Shown here piece after piece: positions 34,506 through 43,397 of a stretch of DNA of 64,000 nucleotides; position 1 is the stretch's first letter; the number at the start of each line of letters is the position of its first letter. A program made the position numbers and the translations under genes. The notes under the pieces were generated by a model. It was given only the letters and a program-made list of their open reading frames with translations. It was not told where the DNA came from and did not search any database. This DNA comes from CAZSSH01 sp964609825 (GTDB taxonomy: Bacteria > Verrucomicrobiota > Lentisphaeria > Victivallales > Victivallaceae), in contig CAZSSH010000003.1 in assembly GCA_964609825.1 (NCBI GenBank), positions 62,001-126,000 of the forward strand. The letters run 5' to 3'.

Positions 34506-36305
34506 TTATTTATCCAGCTTTTCGATGGCCTGAAGACTTCTGCTCTCGACGGTAATGATCATCGAATCATATTTCGGCATCGGCGCAAAGTCCGAGTCGG
34601 TGCCCCACGATACGCCTTTGATTTCAGAAATCCCCATACTGTCGGTGCGCGACGCCTGTCCGTTTTGCGGGGCCTTGTTCAGCGATATCAGCGGCGCTCC
34701 GCGGTTATCCACCGGGATTTTGTCGGCGGTTTCGGCCAACTCATACACCACGGTGTAGTTTTCTTTTTTGAGCAAATCGAGGTTTTTTGAATAAAATCTG
34801 CTGATCATGACATTGGCGTCAGTTTCGGAAAATATCCCGCCAAACACCATTTCCACTTTGACCAGCCGGCCAAACATAAATACCAGCTCGGTCGACATCG
34901 CCGCCGTCGAGTTGTGGTTGCCGCGAAACAGCATGGTTTCACCAAAGGGATTATTGTAAGTGTAAACCAGATTTTTGGGGTTCAGGTAATAGCCTTCGCC
35001 GACCTCCAATTGTTTGGCTTTTAGCCCGCCGATCTCAAAATCGGCAAATTCCTGCTTGCCGTCCAACACATATCTGGATAATTTTTGCTCCAGTTCCGGA
35101 GAGATTTTGTAGATTTCGGTCACCCCGGAGATCATTTTCTTTTTATCGCCGCGGCACACCGGGCACTTTTTGGTCTCGATGATGGTTTGCTGACCGCCGT
35201 TCTGACGGGAAAAATTGGGGTTGTCATATTTATTGGATTTGCGGCCGGTGCCAAGACAGTAAAAACAGGCAACGGCAAAGGGCTTGATCTTGACGATCTC
35301 GACCTCGTTCAAATGACTGTCCCAAATCTTTTGAATTTTGTGAAGATTCAGTAGGTCGGTCATATTCAAAATTTCCAGAAGGCGCCGGATCACATCGGCC
35401 TTTTCCTCATATTCCCGCTCGAGATACTCGCTGTGCCATACATAATCCTCAGTGTCGCCCATTGCCTTGCAGCATTGCGAGAGATCTTTAATCAAACGTT
35501 TATAATCAAAATTGCGTTTTTTGGCGTTGTCCGACAATATTTTATATTTTTGGATAAAAGCCGAAAAAATTTTACGGTCGCTGTTGAGCATCACCGGATC
35601 GATCTGCTGCCAATCATCGGGCTCAATATTGTCAATCCGGACGGCGAAACGGCGAACGGTTGGAGTAAAAAAGTAACCGTTGTAACGGCTCCCCTGCATC
35701 GACACATCCGGACTGACAATCCGCAAGTAAGTCGCAACTCCGACGACATTGCCGCTTTTTTTGTCAAGGACCGGGCCGCCGCTGTTGCCGGGGACGATCG
35801 CCGCATCAATCTCGATTGCCTCCGGGCCGATCCCGTTGACCACCCCCTCGGCGGTGGTGATGACATTGTCACCCGGACTGTTGCCGTAAGCAATGATCGG
35901 TGTGTTGACCGGCAACCGGGTGATATCCGGCTCAATCGTCAAAACTTTACCGTCTCCCCCCGCATATGACAAAAACACCAGATCCCGGCTCTTGGAGCCA
36001 AGCATTTTGGTGATCTCGTATTTACGTCCTTTGACGTCATAAATTTCAGGCGAAGTCATGGTTAAAAACACGTGCGCGTTGGTCACAATCACATTTTCTT
36101 TGCCGAATTTGGTGACAAAGGCTGAACCGTTCCCGTCAGGAGACTTGACGATCAGCACACTGTCCATCGCCTGACTGACGGTATTGTTGGCGCTCTGCGG
36201 TTTTGACGGTTTTTGCGGCTGATCTTCCGAGTCAATTCCGGGCGCCGCGGCGGCAATGAAACATCCGGCAAACAGCAGCGGAAAAGACTTCAGCAGGCAC
36301 TTCAT
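34506..36305 (-). CDS. Trypsin-like serine protease with DnaJ-type zinc motifs
   Basis: The protein has 599 aa. A signal peptide (to about 20) is followed by a chymotrypsin/HtrA-type domain at about 45-210: His in VTNAHVF, Asp in SRDLVFL and Ser in VPGNSGGPV. After a helical region come two knuckles: CFYCLGTG, a perfect CxxCxGxG, and CPVCRGDK, an imperfect one, like half of a DnaJ zinc finger. The last 170 residues are unassigned. There is no PDZ domain. It is convergent with the small membrane protein gene. The likely role is envelope protein quality control, inferred. Confidence 0.85.
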   Translation of the reverse strand: MKCLLKSFPLLFAGCFIAAAAPGIDSEDQPQKPSKPQSANNTVSQAMDSVLIVKSPDGNGSAFVTKFGKENVIVTNAHVFLTMTSPEIYDVKGRKYEITKMLGSKSRDLVFLSYAGGDGKVLTIEPDITRLPVNTPIIAYGNSPGDNVITTAEGVVNGIGPEAIEIDAAIVPGNSGGPVLDKKSGNVVGVATYLRIVSPDVSMQGSRYNGYFFTPTVRRFAVRIDNIEPDDWQQIDPVMLNSDRKIFSAFIQKYKILSDNAKKRNFDYKRLIKDLSQCCKAMGDTEDYVWHSEYLEREYEEKADVIRRLLEILNMTDLLNLHKIQKIWDSHLNEVEIVKIKPFAVACFYCLGTGRKSNKYDNPNFSRQNGGQQTIIETKKCPVCRGDKKKMISGVTEIYKISPELEQKLSRYVLDGKQEFADFEIGGLKAKQLEVGEGYYLNPKNLVYTYNNPFGETMLFRGNHNSTAAMSTELVFMFGRLVKVEMVFGGIFSETDANVMISRFYSKNLDLLKKENYTVVYELAETADKIPVDNRGAPLISLNKAPQNGQASRTDSMGISEIKGVSWGTDSDFAPMPKYDSMIITVESRSLQAIEKLDK

Positions 36306-36414
36306 ACTAAAACTCCGAATAAATTGATTGAAACAAGCTCACCGAGGCAATATAATCCGTCTTTTTCACAAAGTCAACTTTATTTTTCCGAAAAAAGATG
36401 TATATTAATAGACA

Positions 36415-36504
36415 GGCAATCTTTTTGAGTTGCCGTTAATGAAGAAACTGCATTGCTCTTGACCCGATTCACGTATGCAAAAGGCGGTTTTAAACAGTGC
36501 CGCC
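36415..36504 (+). promoter_or_regulatory. Structured leader of the DEAD-box helicase gene
   Basis: A -10-like TATATT lies at 36401-36406. Two hairpins follow: GGCAA/TTGCC (36415-36419, 36430-36434) and GGCGG/CCGCC (36483-36487, 36500-36504). The leader would be about 150 nt. Long structured leaders are usual for cold-induced helicase genes such as csdA. Confidence 0.4.
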
Positions 36505-36563
36505 GGGATATTCAATATTTCGTTTGACCGTCAAAGGCGGACCATACTACGATGAAAGGTATT

Positions 36564-38504
36564 ATGAGTAATTTAGACAGCTTCCGCGCGCTCGGCGTTT
36601 CCGAGGAAACCATCAAAGCGCTGGCGGCCAAAGGCTTCGAGCAGCCGTCCCCGATCCAGGCGGCGACCATCCCCAAACTCTTGGACGGCACGTTTGACGT
36701 GATCGGCCAAGCCCAGACCGGGACCGGCAAAACCGCTGCTTTCGGGATTCCGATTATTGAGCTCGCGGTGGAAAAATCACCGTACCCGCAGGCCCTGATT
36801 TTGGCCCCCACCCGCGAATTGAGCATCCAGATCGCCGAGGAGCTCAACTCGATGAAGGGCACCCGCCGCCTCCGCATCGCCCCCTTTTACGGCGGCCAGG
36901 CCATTGAAATTCAGCTCCAGCGCTTGCGTGACGGCGTCGATATCGTCATCGGGACGCCCGGACGCGTCATTGATTTAATCGAGCGCGGCAAGCTTAACTT
37001 GTCACACCTCTCGACCGCCGTCTTGGACGAGGCCGACGAGATGCTCAACATGGGTTTTGTCGAGGATATTGAGAAAATCTTGAGCTTTACCAACACCGAT
37101 AAACGCATGCTGATGTTTTCGGCGACGATGCCGCCGGAAATCCAAAAAATCGCCGAGCGTTTCATGCGCCAGTATGAGGTGGTGCGCACGGTAAGCGGCC
37201 GCTTGGACTCGGATTTGACGGAGCAGATTTATTTTGAAGTCCGCCGCGAGGACAAGCTGGAAGCTCTGTCGCGCATCATCGACATGGAGGAGGATATTTA
37301 CGCCCTCGTCTTTTGCCGCACCCGCAACGATGTGGATGAGCTGGCCGAGAAACTCCAGTCGCGCGGCCACTTCGTCGAAACCTTGCACGGTGACATCGCT
37401 CAGGCGCAGCGGACACGCGTCATCAATCAGTTTAAGGCTAAAAAATTTAAACTGTTGATCGCCACCGACGTGGCGGCGCGCGGGATTGACGTCAACGATC
37501 TGACGCACGTCATCAACTACTCGATCCCGCAGGATACCGAAAACTATGTCCACCGCATCGGCCGCACCGGCCGCGCGGGCAAAAACGGCACCGCAATTAC
37601 TTTTGTGACCCCGGCCGAGTACCGCAAATTGGTCCGCATCAAGCAGGAAGCCAAAGCCGACATCAAAAAGCAGCAGCTTCCGCAACCCAAAGACGTGGTC
37701 GCCGCCAAAAAACTCAATTTTGCCAGTCATCTGATGTCGATCATCGAGGACGGCAAACACGGCGACTATGTGCCGTTTGCCGAGGAGCTGCTGGCCGGAA
37801 TCACCGATCCGGCCGAGTTGCTGGCCGCGATTTTGCAGCAAAAATTCAAGGGCGAATTGTTGGAGAAAAATTACAACAACATTGGCGGCCAAGGCCCCAG
37901 ACACCGCGACAGTTCCCCCGACAGCAGCCCCGACGGGCGCGGCCGGACCCGGCTTTTTGTCGGCATCGGCAAGGCCGACGGCTACGGGGTGGTAAGTTTG
38001 CTCAACGCCATCGAGCAAAAGACCGGTATCCGCAAGTCACAGATCGGCAAAGTCGATTGTCTCGACAAATTCTCGTTTATCAACGTCAATTTTGAGGATG
38101 CCGAGCGCATCATCGCCGCTTTCCGCCGCGGCGGTCCGACAGTGGAAATCGCCACCGAGCGGCCCGATCGCGCCGGCGACGACAAACGCGAATATCCGCG
38201 CGACGACCGGCGCGAATTCCCCCGCGAGGAAAAACGCGAATATAAGCGCGAATACAAACGCGCCGACAAGCCCGAGGTAAAACGCGAAGATTACAGCGAA
38301 GTCAAAACTGAAGTCAAAACTGAAGTCAAAGCCCAAGCTCCCGAGTTTGTTGCCGAAGCGCCCAAAAAGGCCAAAGAGCCCAAAGATGACAAGGCCAAGC
38401 CCAAAACTCCGACCGAGGTCAAAAAGAAGCGCCTCAAAGAGTGGGTCGATAAAATTGCCGAAGGCGTCGACAAAGCCGAACGCAAAAAGAAAAAAATCAA
38501 GTGA
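36564..38504 (+). CDS. DEAD-box RNA helicase with DbpA-type RNA-binding domain (CsdA/DeaD-like)
   Basis: The protein has 646 aa. The ATG at 36564 is preferred over 36552 because AAAGGT stands before it. Core motifs are in order: Q motif (FEQPSPIQ), AQTGTGKT, PTRELSIQIAEEL, TPGRVIDLI, LDEADEML, SATMP, then the second RecA domain with HRIGRTGRAGKNG. A DbpA-like RRM is near 450-520 (RLFVGIGKADGYG, GKVDCLDKFSFINV). The tail is a highly charged low-complexity region with a 12-bp tandem repeat (38298-38330, EVKT units). It unwinds structured RNA in ribosome assembly or mRNA decay. A strong terminator follows. Confidence 0.95.
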   Translation: MSNLDSFRALGVSEETIKALAAKGFEQPSPIQAATIPKLLDGTFDVIGQAQTGTGKTAAFGIPIIELAVEKSPYPQALILAPTRELSIQIAEELNSMKGTRRLRIAPFYGGQAIEIQLQRLRDGVDIVIGTPGRVIDLIERGKLNLSHLSTAVLDEADEMLNMGFVEDIEKILSFTNTDKRMLMFSATMPPEIQKIAERFMRQYEVVRTVSGRLDSDLTEQIYFEVRREDKLEALSRIIDMEEDIYALVFCRTRNDVDELAEKLQSRGHFVETLHGDIAQAQRTRVINQFKAKKFKLLIATDVAARGIDVNDLTHVINYSIPQDTENYVHRIGRTGRAGKNGTAITFVTPAEYRKLVRIKQEAKADIKKQQLPQPKDVVAAKKLNFASHLMSIIEDGKHGDYVPFAEELLAGITDPAELLAAILQQKFKGELLEKNYNNIGGQGPRHRDSSPDSSPDGRGRTRLFVGIGKADGYGVVSLLNAIEQKTGIRKSQIGKVDCLDKFSFINVNFEDAERIIAAFRRGGPTVEIATERPDRAGDDKREYPRDDRREFPREEKREYKREYKRADKPEVKREDYSEVKTEVKTEVKAQAPEFVAEAPKKAKEPKDDKAKPKTPTEVKKKRLKEWVDKIAEGVDKAERKKKKIK

Positions 38505-38520
38505 TTTTTTAGAAAATCAA

Positions 38521-38555
38521 AAGGGAAGAAGTCATCCGGCTTCTTCCTTTTTTTT
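38521..38555 (+). terminator. Terminator of the DEAD-box helicase gene
   Basis: GGAAGAAG (38524-38531) pairs with CTTCTTCC (38540-38547), 8-nt loop, followed by TTTTTTTT. It is also a weak stop for the convergent minus-strand operon that ends at 38565. Confidence 0.9.
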
Positions 38556-38564
38556 GTTATCAAG

Positions 38565-39554
38565 TTAACGCACCGCAGCAAAAACCTCATCCTCATCGGG
38601 ATAGAGCAAGCGCCCGTCCGGGTAAAAAACATCGTGAAACCACTTTGCGGGCTCACCCTTGGCCGCGCTCCAGCCCCACGGGTAAATTGTGTTGCTCTTA
38701 CCCGCCACCAGCCCCCAGTTAATTGCGGTGATGTTATTTTGCTTTAACAACGGGAGACTCCCGGCAAAGGTGCTTTGGGCCGTACGCGCCATGTACTCGG
38801 TACAGACGACCGGACGACCGGCGGCCAGTGTTTTCACGTGCTCAATGCACTCTTGCATCGACTTCGGCGACCCGTAATTGTGAAAACTCACCACCTCCGA
38901 CGCCTCGGCGGCAAACTCATTGAGATTGGCAAAATCATCGGTAAAGCGCCACAACCCCGAAGTTACCGGCTGATCCGTTGAAACCGCTTGCGCCCACTCA
39001 AACACCGCTTTTAACAACGGCAAGGTTTTCTCGCCGCGCAACTGTGAGCCGCTGTGGTCGCCCGCGGTGCCGTTGCCCGGCTCGTTGTACAAATCCCACA
39101 ATAAAATGCGCGGATCGTGTTTAAAATGAGTCAATACCGCCTTAACGTATTCCTCAAGTCGCGGCCACTCATTTTTATTGTCGGCGACCCGGAAACCGGG
39201 AGACTGAACCCACCCGGAGTTATGCGTCATCGGCACCGGGTCGGGCTGTTTTCCCAAAGCAAATTCACTTTTCCAGCAGTCGTCAAAAATCACCAAAACC
39301 GTCTTAATCTTAAGACCGTCGGCGATGGCGAGATACTCGTCCACTCGGCGCAGAAACCCGTCCGGATTTTGCTGATAAACCAAATCATGCAAATAAACGC
39401 GCATCACCGACATGCCGATGTTTGCCGCCCACGCGAGCTCTTTTTGGATCAAAGCCGGGGAAAATGTTTCCTCCTGCCACATCTCCAGCTGATTGATCGC
39501 GTTGGACGGGATAAAGTTGGCGCCGAAACGCCAGGTGTCATCAAAATACTTCAT
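38565..39554 (-). CDS. Clan GH-A hydrolase (GH5/GH2-like cellulase fold)
   Basis: The protein has 329 aa. It has the Cellulase (PF00150)-type barrel: FIPSNAINQLEMWQ, MSVMRVYLHDLVY, VLVIFDDCW, LLWDLYNEPGN (acid/base Glu) and PVVCTEYMAR (nucleophile Glu), both conserved. No signal peptide is seen, so it works in the cytoplasm on imported oligosaccharide, or is exported by another route. It is the last gene of the beta-helix-pseudopilin-FAD oxidoreductase operon, 11 nt after the FAD gene. The specific substrate is unknown. Confidence 0.87.
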   Translation of the reverse strand: MKYFDDTWRFGANFIPSNAINQLEMWQEETFSPALIQKELAWAANIGMSVMRVYLHDLVYQQNPDGFLRRVDEYLAIADGLKIKTVLVIFDDCWKSEFALGKQPDPVPMTHNSGWVQSPGFRVADNKNEWPRLEEYVKAVLTHFKHDPRILLWDLYNEPGNGTAGDHSGSQLRGEKTLPLLKAVFEWAQAVSTDQPVTSGLWRFTDDFANLNEFAAEASEVVSFHNYGSPKSMQECIEHVKTLAAGRPVVCTEYMARTAQSTFAGSLPLLKQNNITAINWGLVAGKSNTIYPWGWSAAKGEPAKWFHDVFYPDGRLLYPDEDEVFAAVR

Positions 39555-39565
39555 AATATAATTAC

Positions 39566-40825
39566 CTATGTTGCATCCTCGGGCGTGCCCTCATGGTCGC
39601 CCTGATAAAATTTACGGTGTTTTTGGGGATCCAGCTCAAAGCCGCTTTGTGCCAAATGTTGGCGCAGCTCCGTTGCTGCGAGCTTGCGGATGTCCGGCCA
39701 ATTACCCCTGACCGCCAGCGCCGCCGCAATCCCGCAGACTTGACCCATGCCGCAGCAGCTCGGCGTCATCCGGCAGCTGCTGTGGACGATTTGATCGACA
39801 CTGATGCATTTGCCCGCCATCAGCAAATTGGAGAAACCTTTGGCGATCATGCAGCCAAACGGAATGGCGTACGGCTCGATCACCTTGTGCCAGCCGGTCG
39901 CGCCTTTGCGGGTGAGACTGTGAAAATCAACCTGAGTCGTCGCCACCACCGTGCCGTCGGCAAAAGATTTGCCCGCTTGCAAATCCGCAAAAGTGAGAAT
40001 ATTTTCGCCGATGATCCGCCGCCCCTCCCGAATGCCGATGGTGCCGCCGCTGGCAATCGGCAACGCGTCCGGGTACTTGGTGCGCTGCAAATAATGAATG
40101 ATTTGAAACATCTCCTCGCGACCATTGAGTTCGGCGCAAGTGAGCGCCTCCGGGTCGGTCGAGTCGAGCTCCATGATTTTGCTCATATTGCAGTAAATCC
40201 GGCCCTCGGCCAAATCGACGCAGACATTGAGCCCGGAGATATCGGACTCGGAGGCGTACGGAGTAATCCCCGGCGGCAGATACGGTGTTACCGGCACTTT
40301 GGAGTGAATCAATTGAAACATCAAAGTCATCGCAATCTGGCGGCCGTGCTCCGGATCGCCTTTCATGAATTTGGCCCCGGCCATTGCCGCCAGATCCCCC
40401 TCGCCCGTACAATCGATAAACCAGTCGGCCGCCGCTTCCAGCGCCTGACCGCAACAGGCGAATTTCACTGTTGTCACCCTGCCTTCAACAACTTCTGCCG
40501 CAAATACCGAAGCATGAAATAAAATCTCCACCCCCGCTTGTTGCGCCAGATACTGCCAGACAAATTTCAGCATTTCCCCGTTAAAAAAACGGTCGGGGCG
40601 CGGCAGATGATTTTGACCGAGCATGAAGCACACCTCCGTCAAAATATCGCCGACCCCGTCGAGATTGGAAAAAATTTCGTTGACCAAACCATGCGTCGCC
40701 GTCCCCCCGAGGCAATTGGCCTCCTCAAGGAGCAGCACTTTGGCCCCGCCGCGCGCCGCGGCGATGGCGGCGGCGCTCCCGGCGCTGCCGCCTCCCGCGA
40801 CAATCACATCATATTTTGGTTGCAT
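39566..40825 (-). CDS. FAD-dependent oxidoreductase (FAD_oxidored, PF12831-like)
   Basis: The protein has 419 aa and is a paralogue of the one at 2374. VIVAGGGSAGSAAAIAAARGG (about 7-27), KVLLLEEANCLGGTATHG, IDCTGEGDLAAMAG and MTPSCCGMGQVCG give the family. No signal peptide is seen. It lies 15 nt after the pseudopilin stop and 11 nt before the GH-A hydrolase start. Two FAD oxidoreductases, each in a pseudopilin-hydrolase operon, suggest oxidation of the sugar product is part of this type of locus. Confidence 0.9.
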   Translation of the reverse strand: MQPKYDVIVAGGGSAGSAAAIAAARGGAKVLLLEEANCLGGTATHGLVNEIFSNLDGVGDILTEVCFMLGQNHLPRPDRFFNGEMLKFVWQYLAQQAGVEILFHASVFAAEVVEGRVTTVKFACCGQALEAAADWFIDCTGEGDLAAMAGAKFMKGDPEHGRQIAMTLMFQLIHSKVPVTPYLPPGITPYASESDISGLNVCVDLAEGRIYCNMSKIMELDSTDPEALTCAELNGREEMFQIIHYLQRTKYPDALPIASGGTIGIREGRRIIGENILTFADLQAGKSFADGTVVATTQVDFHSLTRKGATGWHKVIEPYAIPFGCMIAKGFSNLLMAGKCISVDQIVHSSCRMTPSCCGMGQVCGIAAALAVRGNWPDIRKLAATELRQHLAQSGFELDPQKHRKFYQGDHEGTPEDAT

Positions 40826-40840
40826 TAAAATCTCCTTATA

Positions 40841-41554
40841 TTATTTGGCCGGCCAGCGGCCATACCAAAAGGTACGCGGGATTTCACCGTCGGCATCGCT
40901 GCCGCCGGTGGCCGGGATTTCCGTCCGGGTTGCGGAAACATGAAGCTTGCTCTCCGCGTGGCCGTCGATGAAATTGACATTGACTTTATCGCCGTGGACA
41001 TTGTACTCCGGCGGAGTACTGAAGTTGACCGCATTATTGAAGCCGTTTGCCCACTGGCCGTCCATTTGCAACGCGCCGATTGTGGGTTTACGCACCTGGC
41101 TTAGTTTGCGCAGTAAATGCGTGTTGCCCGCCATATTGGCGCGGTAAACCGTGGAGCCAATTTGGCTGTAGGTACGCTTTTGACCGGTCGGATGCTTGCC
41201 GCTGTGAGTGGCACAGGAAAAAGCAGTGTTGTTATTTTCGATCTTTTGCAGTAAAACCGCGCGGTCGGTGATATTGCTGATCCCCATAAAGGGGGAAATC
41301 AGCACAAACCAGTAATACTGCTTTTGCAACGCGGCATCGGTGATGGTTTCGTAGTACACCGGCGGGAAATAATTCCCCGACTGGTCAAGATATTGCAAGG
41401 TGGCGCTGCCCATTTGCTTCAGGTTGGAGACGCAAGCAATCATCCGCGCCTTCTCCCGCGCCTGATTCAAGGCGGGCAACAGCATACTGGCCAAAATAGC
41501 GATGATCGCAATCACGACCAAGAGCTCGATCAGGGTAAAAATCTGTTTTTTCAT
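40841..41554 (-). CDS. Pseudopilin-like protein (DUF1559/H-X9-DG type)
   Basis: The protein has 237 aa. The leader MKKQI is followed by FTLIELL and Glu at +5 (E10); the residue before the cut is Ile. The LPALNQAREKAR helix end, NLKQMGSATLQYLDQSG and FIDGHAESK are shared with the other two copies, and the C-terminus reads RTFWYGRW. Its start overlaps the stop of the beta-helix gene by 4 nt (41551-41554). Confidence 0.87.
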   Translation of the reverse strand: MKKQIFTLIELLVVIAIIAILASMLLPALNQAREKARMIACVSNLKQMGSATLQYLDQSGNYFPPVYYETITDAALQKQYYWFVLISPFMGISNITDRAVLLQKIENNNTAFSCATHSGKHPTGQKRTYSQIGSTVYRANMAGNTHLLRKLSQVRKPTIGALQMDGQWANGFNNAVNFSTPPEYNVHGDKVNVNFIDGHAESKLHVSATRTEIPATGGSDADGEIPRTFWYGRWPAK

Positions 41555-43233
41555 GGTAGCTCCTCAATAATTTGATTGTCATTTTGACGGACGTTGACAG
41601 AATCGGTGACCGAAATCGGCGCGATGTTTTTTTGGTCAAAATTGCGGCGGCTGCCGATATGCTGCAGGACATTGCCGAAAATGGTGACATCATCGGCATT
41701 CATCACCCGAATGCCGGTATTGGCGGTGCCGTCGATGCGGTTGCCGGTAATTTGGATTTGATTGTGGTTGTGCGCCAAATCGGCGGTCTGAGGTTTGGGC
41801 CAGTTAAAGTCAACCACCCAGATCCCGAAGCCCTTGTCCCAGCCGGGAAACGCACCGATATTGGTAAGTGTATTGTTGCGGACAATCACATTTTGCACAT
41901 AGGGTCCCTCGCTATCGACGCCAAAGCAGCTCTCCAGATAAATACCGCCGTTGCCGGTGTCGTGAACCGTGTTGTTTTCGATCATGCCGTCGGCGGTGCG
42001 GATCAGCATCCCGCGGTAACGCAAGGGGCCAAACTGATTGTTGCGGATGACAAAACCGGCGCCCGAAGCGGAGAGATTAATGTAACGGTCCCGGGCGGCG
42101 AGCTGTACCGCAGTCTCCAAAGAGACGCTCTTGACAATCCCCGACAACGGCCCGTAAAGAGCGGCTTCGCCAGGGGGCAAATTGGGCAAGTTGCCGACCT
42201 TGGCAACTTTAAATTTACCCTTGGACGCATGGGTCTCGGGATCAAAAAATTCCAGCGTGTCCCCGGCCAAAATTCCGCTCTCAAACCGGGGCAACAGTAT
42301 CAATTGATTGCCGTTGACCTCCTCTTTGACAAAGCCGAACATGCCGTGAATATTGATCCCGTCGTCCTGCATGTACTCAAAAGTGCTGTCCTCGACCGTC
42401 GGACCCTTGCGCATATTTTTGCAGTGAAAACCGTCGGCATTGCTGCTCAACAGCCGGTCGGTGCCGGGACGGCGGGTGACGTTGCAATTGCGGATGTGAG
42501 TGTTGCCCGCGCCGCCGTGCTCGTGAAAGGCAATCGCGCCGGCCTGATAAACGGTGATGTGATCGTACCCCAAATCGGCGGAACCGGTCGCGGTAATGGC
42601 GCAGCCGCCCACGCCGGCCACCGCCGCCGGATCATTGACGGCGACATCGAGCTTGCGCCGCCGGTCCGGCTTGACCCAAACACGCCAGACGCCCGGCTCC
42701 GGGAGCTCAATTTCATCAATAAAAATATCCTCAACCCCGCGTTTCCACAACCGGGTTTCCGGGTCAAAAACGCTCATCATCCGGAAACGGTTGCGAAATG
42801 CCGCCGGATCCGTCTCATAACCAATATCGATTTTGAGATCATAATAACTCCAATCCGGCGCAATCGCATTGACCAAGCCTTGAGTGAAGCAAATCGGCTC
42901 CAAGTCAATGGTAAATCCCTTGAGCACCACATTGGCGCAATCGCGCAGCACAATCCCGTTGGTCCCCTGAATCCGGGTAAAGATGAGCTCGACTCCGGTT
43001 CCGTCGATTTGGAGATTTTTGATATTGGCCAACAATAAATGCGCCTTGTCGTCTTTGGGGTCTTTGCCGAGACGATATACTCCGGGCGGGATCCGAACGT
43101 TATCCAGCTTGCGGCTGACCGCATCGGCAACCAGCGAACGCAGCACATTTTCGTCACCGGCAACCGTTTCGGCGGTAACTGCATCCGCCGTCAGCATTCC
43201 CCAAAGCATCAGTGTCACAAAAATTTTAAACAC
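41551..43233 (-). CDS. Secreted right-handed parallel beta-helix protein
   Basis: The protein has 560 aa. The start is GTG at 43233 with a perfect GGAGG site six bases upstream. A signal peptide (MFKIFVTLMLWGMLTADAVTA) is followed by PbH1-type repeats over most of the length (NIKNLQIDGTGVELIF, NVVLKGFTIDLEP, VEDSTFEYMQDDGINIHG, FVIRNNQFGPLRYRG, MIENNTVHDTGNGGIYLES, VTIFGNVLQHIG). The fold is common to pectate lyases, alginate lyases and glycoside hydrolases such as GH28 and GH110. The specific activity is unknown. It heads the operon and is divergent from an AraC regulator. Confidence 0.87.
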   Translation of the reverse strand: MFKIFVTLMLWGMLTADAVTAETVAGDENVLRSLVADAVSRKLDNVRIPPGVYRLGKDPKDDKAHLLLANIKNLQIDGTGVELIFTRIQGTNGIVLRDCANVVLKGFTIDLEPICFTQGLVNAIAPDWSYYDLKIDIGYETDPAAFRNRFRMMSVFDPETRLWKRGVEDIFIDEIELPEPGVWRVWVKPDRRRKLDVAVNDPAAVAGVGGCAITATGSADLGYDHITVYQAGAIAFHEHGGAGNTHIRNCNVTRRPGTDRLLSSNADGFHCKNMRKGPTVEDSTFEYMQDDGINIHGMFGFVKEEVNGNQLILLPRFESGILAGDTLEFFDPETHASKGKFKVAKVGNLPNLPPGEAALYGPLSGIVKSVSLETAVQLAARDRYINLSASGAGFVIRNNQFGPLRYRGMLIRTADGMIENNTVHDTGNGGIYLESCFGVDSEGPYVQNVIVRNNTLTNIGAFPGWDKGFGIWVVDFNWPKPQTADLAHNHNQIQITGNRIDGTANTGIRVMNADDVTIFGNVLQHIGSRRNFDQKNIAPISVTDSVNVRQNDNQIIEELP

Positions 43234-43261
43234 CCCGGACCTCCATTGTTGAGTTTCCTAT

Positions 43262-43290
43262 ATTATACCATAAAAATCACCCGCCGACAA
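43262..43290 (-). promoter_or_regulatory. Promoter of the beta-helix-pseudopilin-FAD-hydrolase operon
   Basis: On the minus strand TTGTCG (43290-43285), a 17-nt spacer and TATAAT (43267-43262), 28 bases before the GTG start. Confidence 0.75.
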
Positions 43291-43362
43291 TTGTTAAAAA
43301 TGCAAAAACATTTCTATTATTATCATCAATAAAAATTTTAACGCATTTTATTGCATGATCCA

Positions 43363-43391
43363 TTGACAAATCAATCATTGTCGCGTATAAT
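43363..43391 (+). promoter_or_regulatory. Fully consensus promoter of the AraC gene, probably leaderless
   Basis: TTGACA (43363-43368), 17 nt and TATAAT (43386-43391) match consensus at every position. The ATG at 43398 lies six bases after the -10 box, at the expected transcription start. Confidence 0.8.
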
Positions 43392-43397
43392 ATTATT

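Noticed and set aside
37002..38018. 338-aa frame opposite the DEAD-box helicase
   Set aside because: Antisense shadow of a strongly coding GC-rich gene with all helicase motifs.
38298..38330. 12-bp tandem repeat as a separate element
   Set aside because: It lies in frame within the charged tail of the helicase and simply codes EVKT units.
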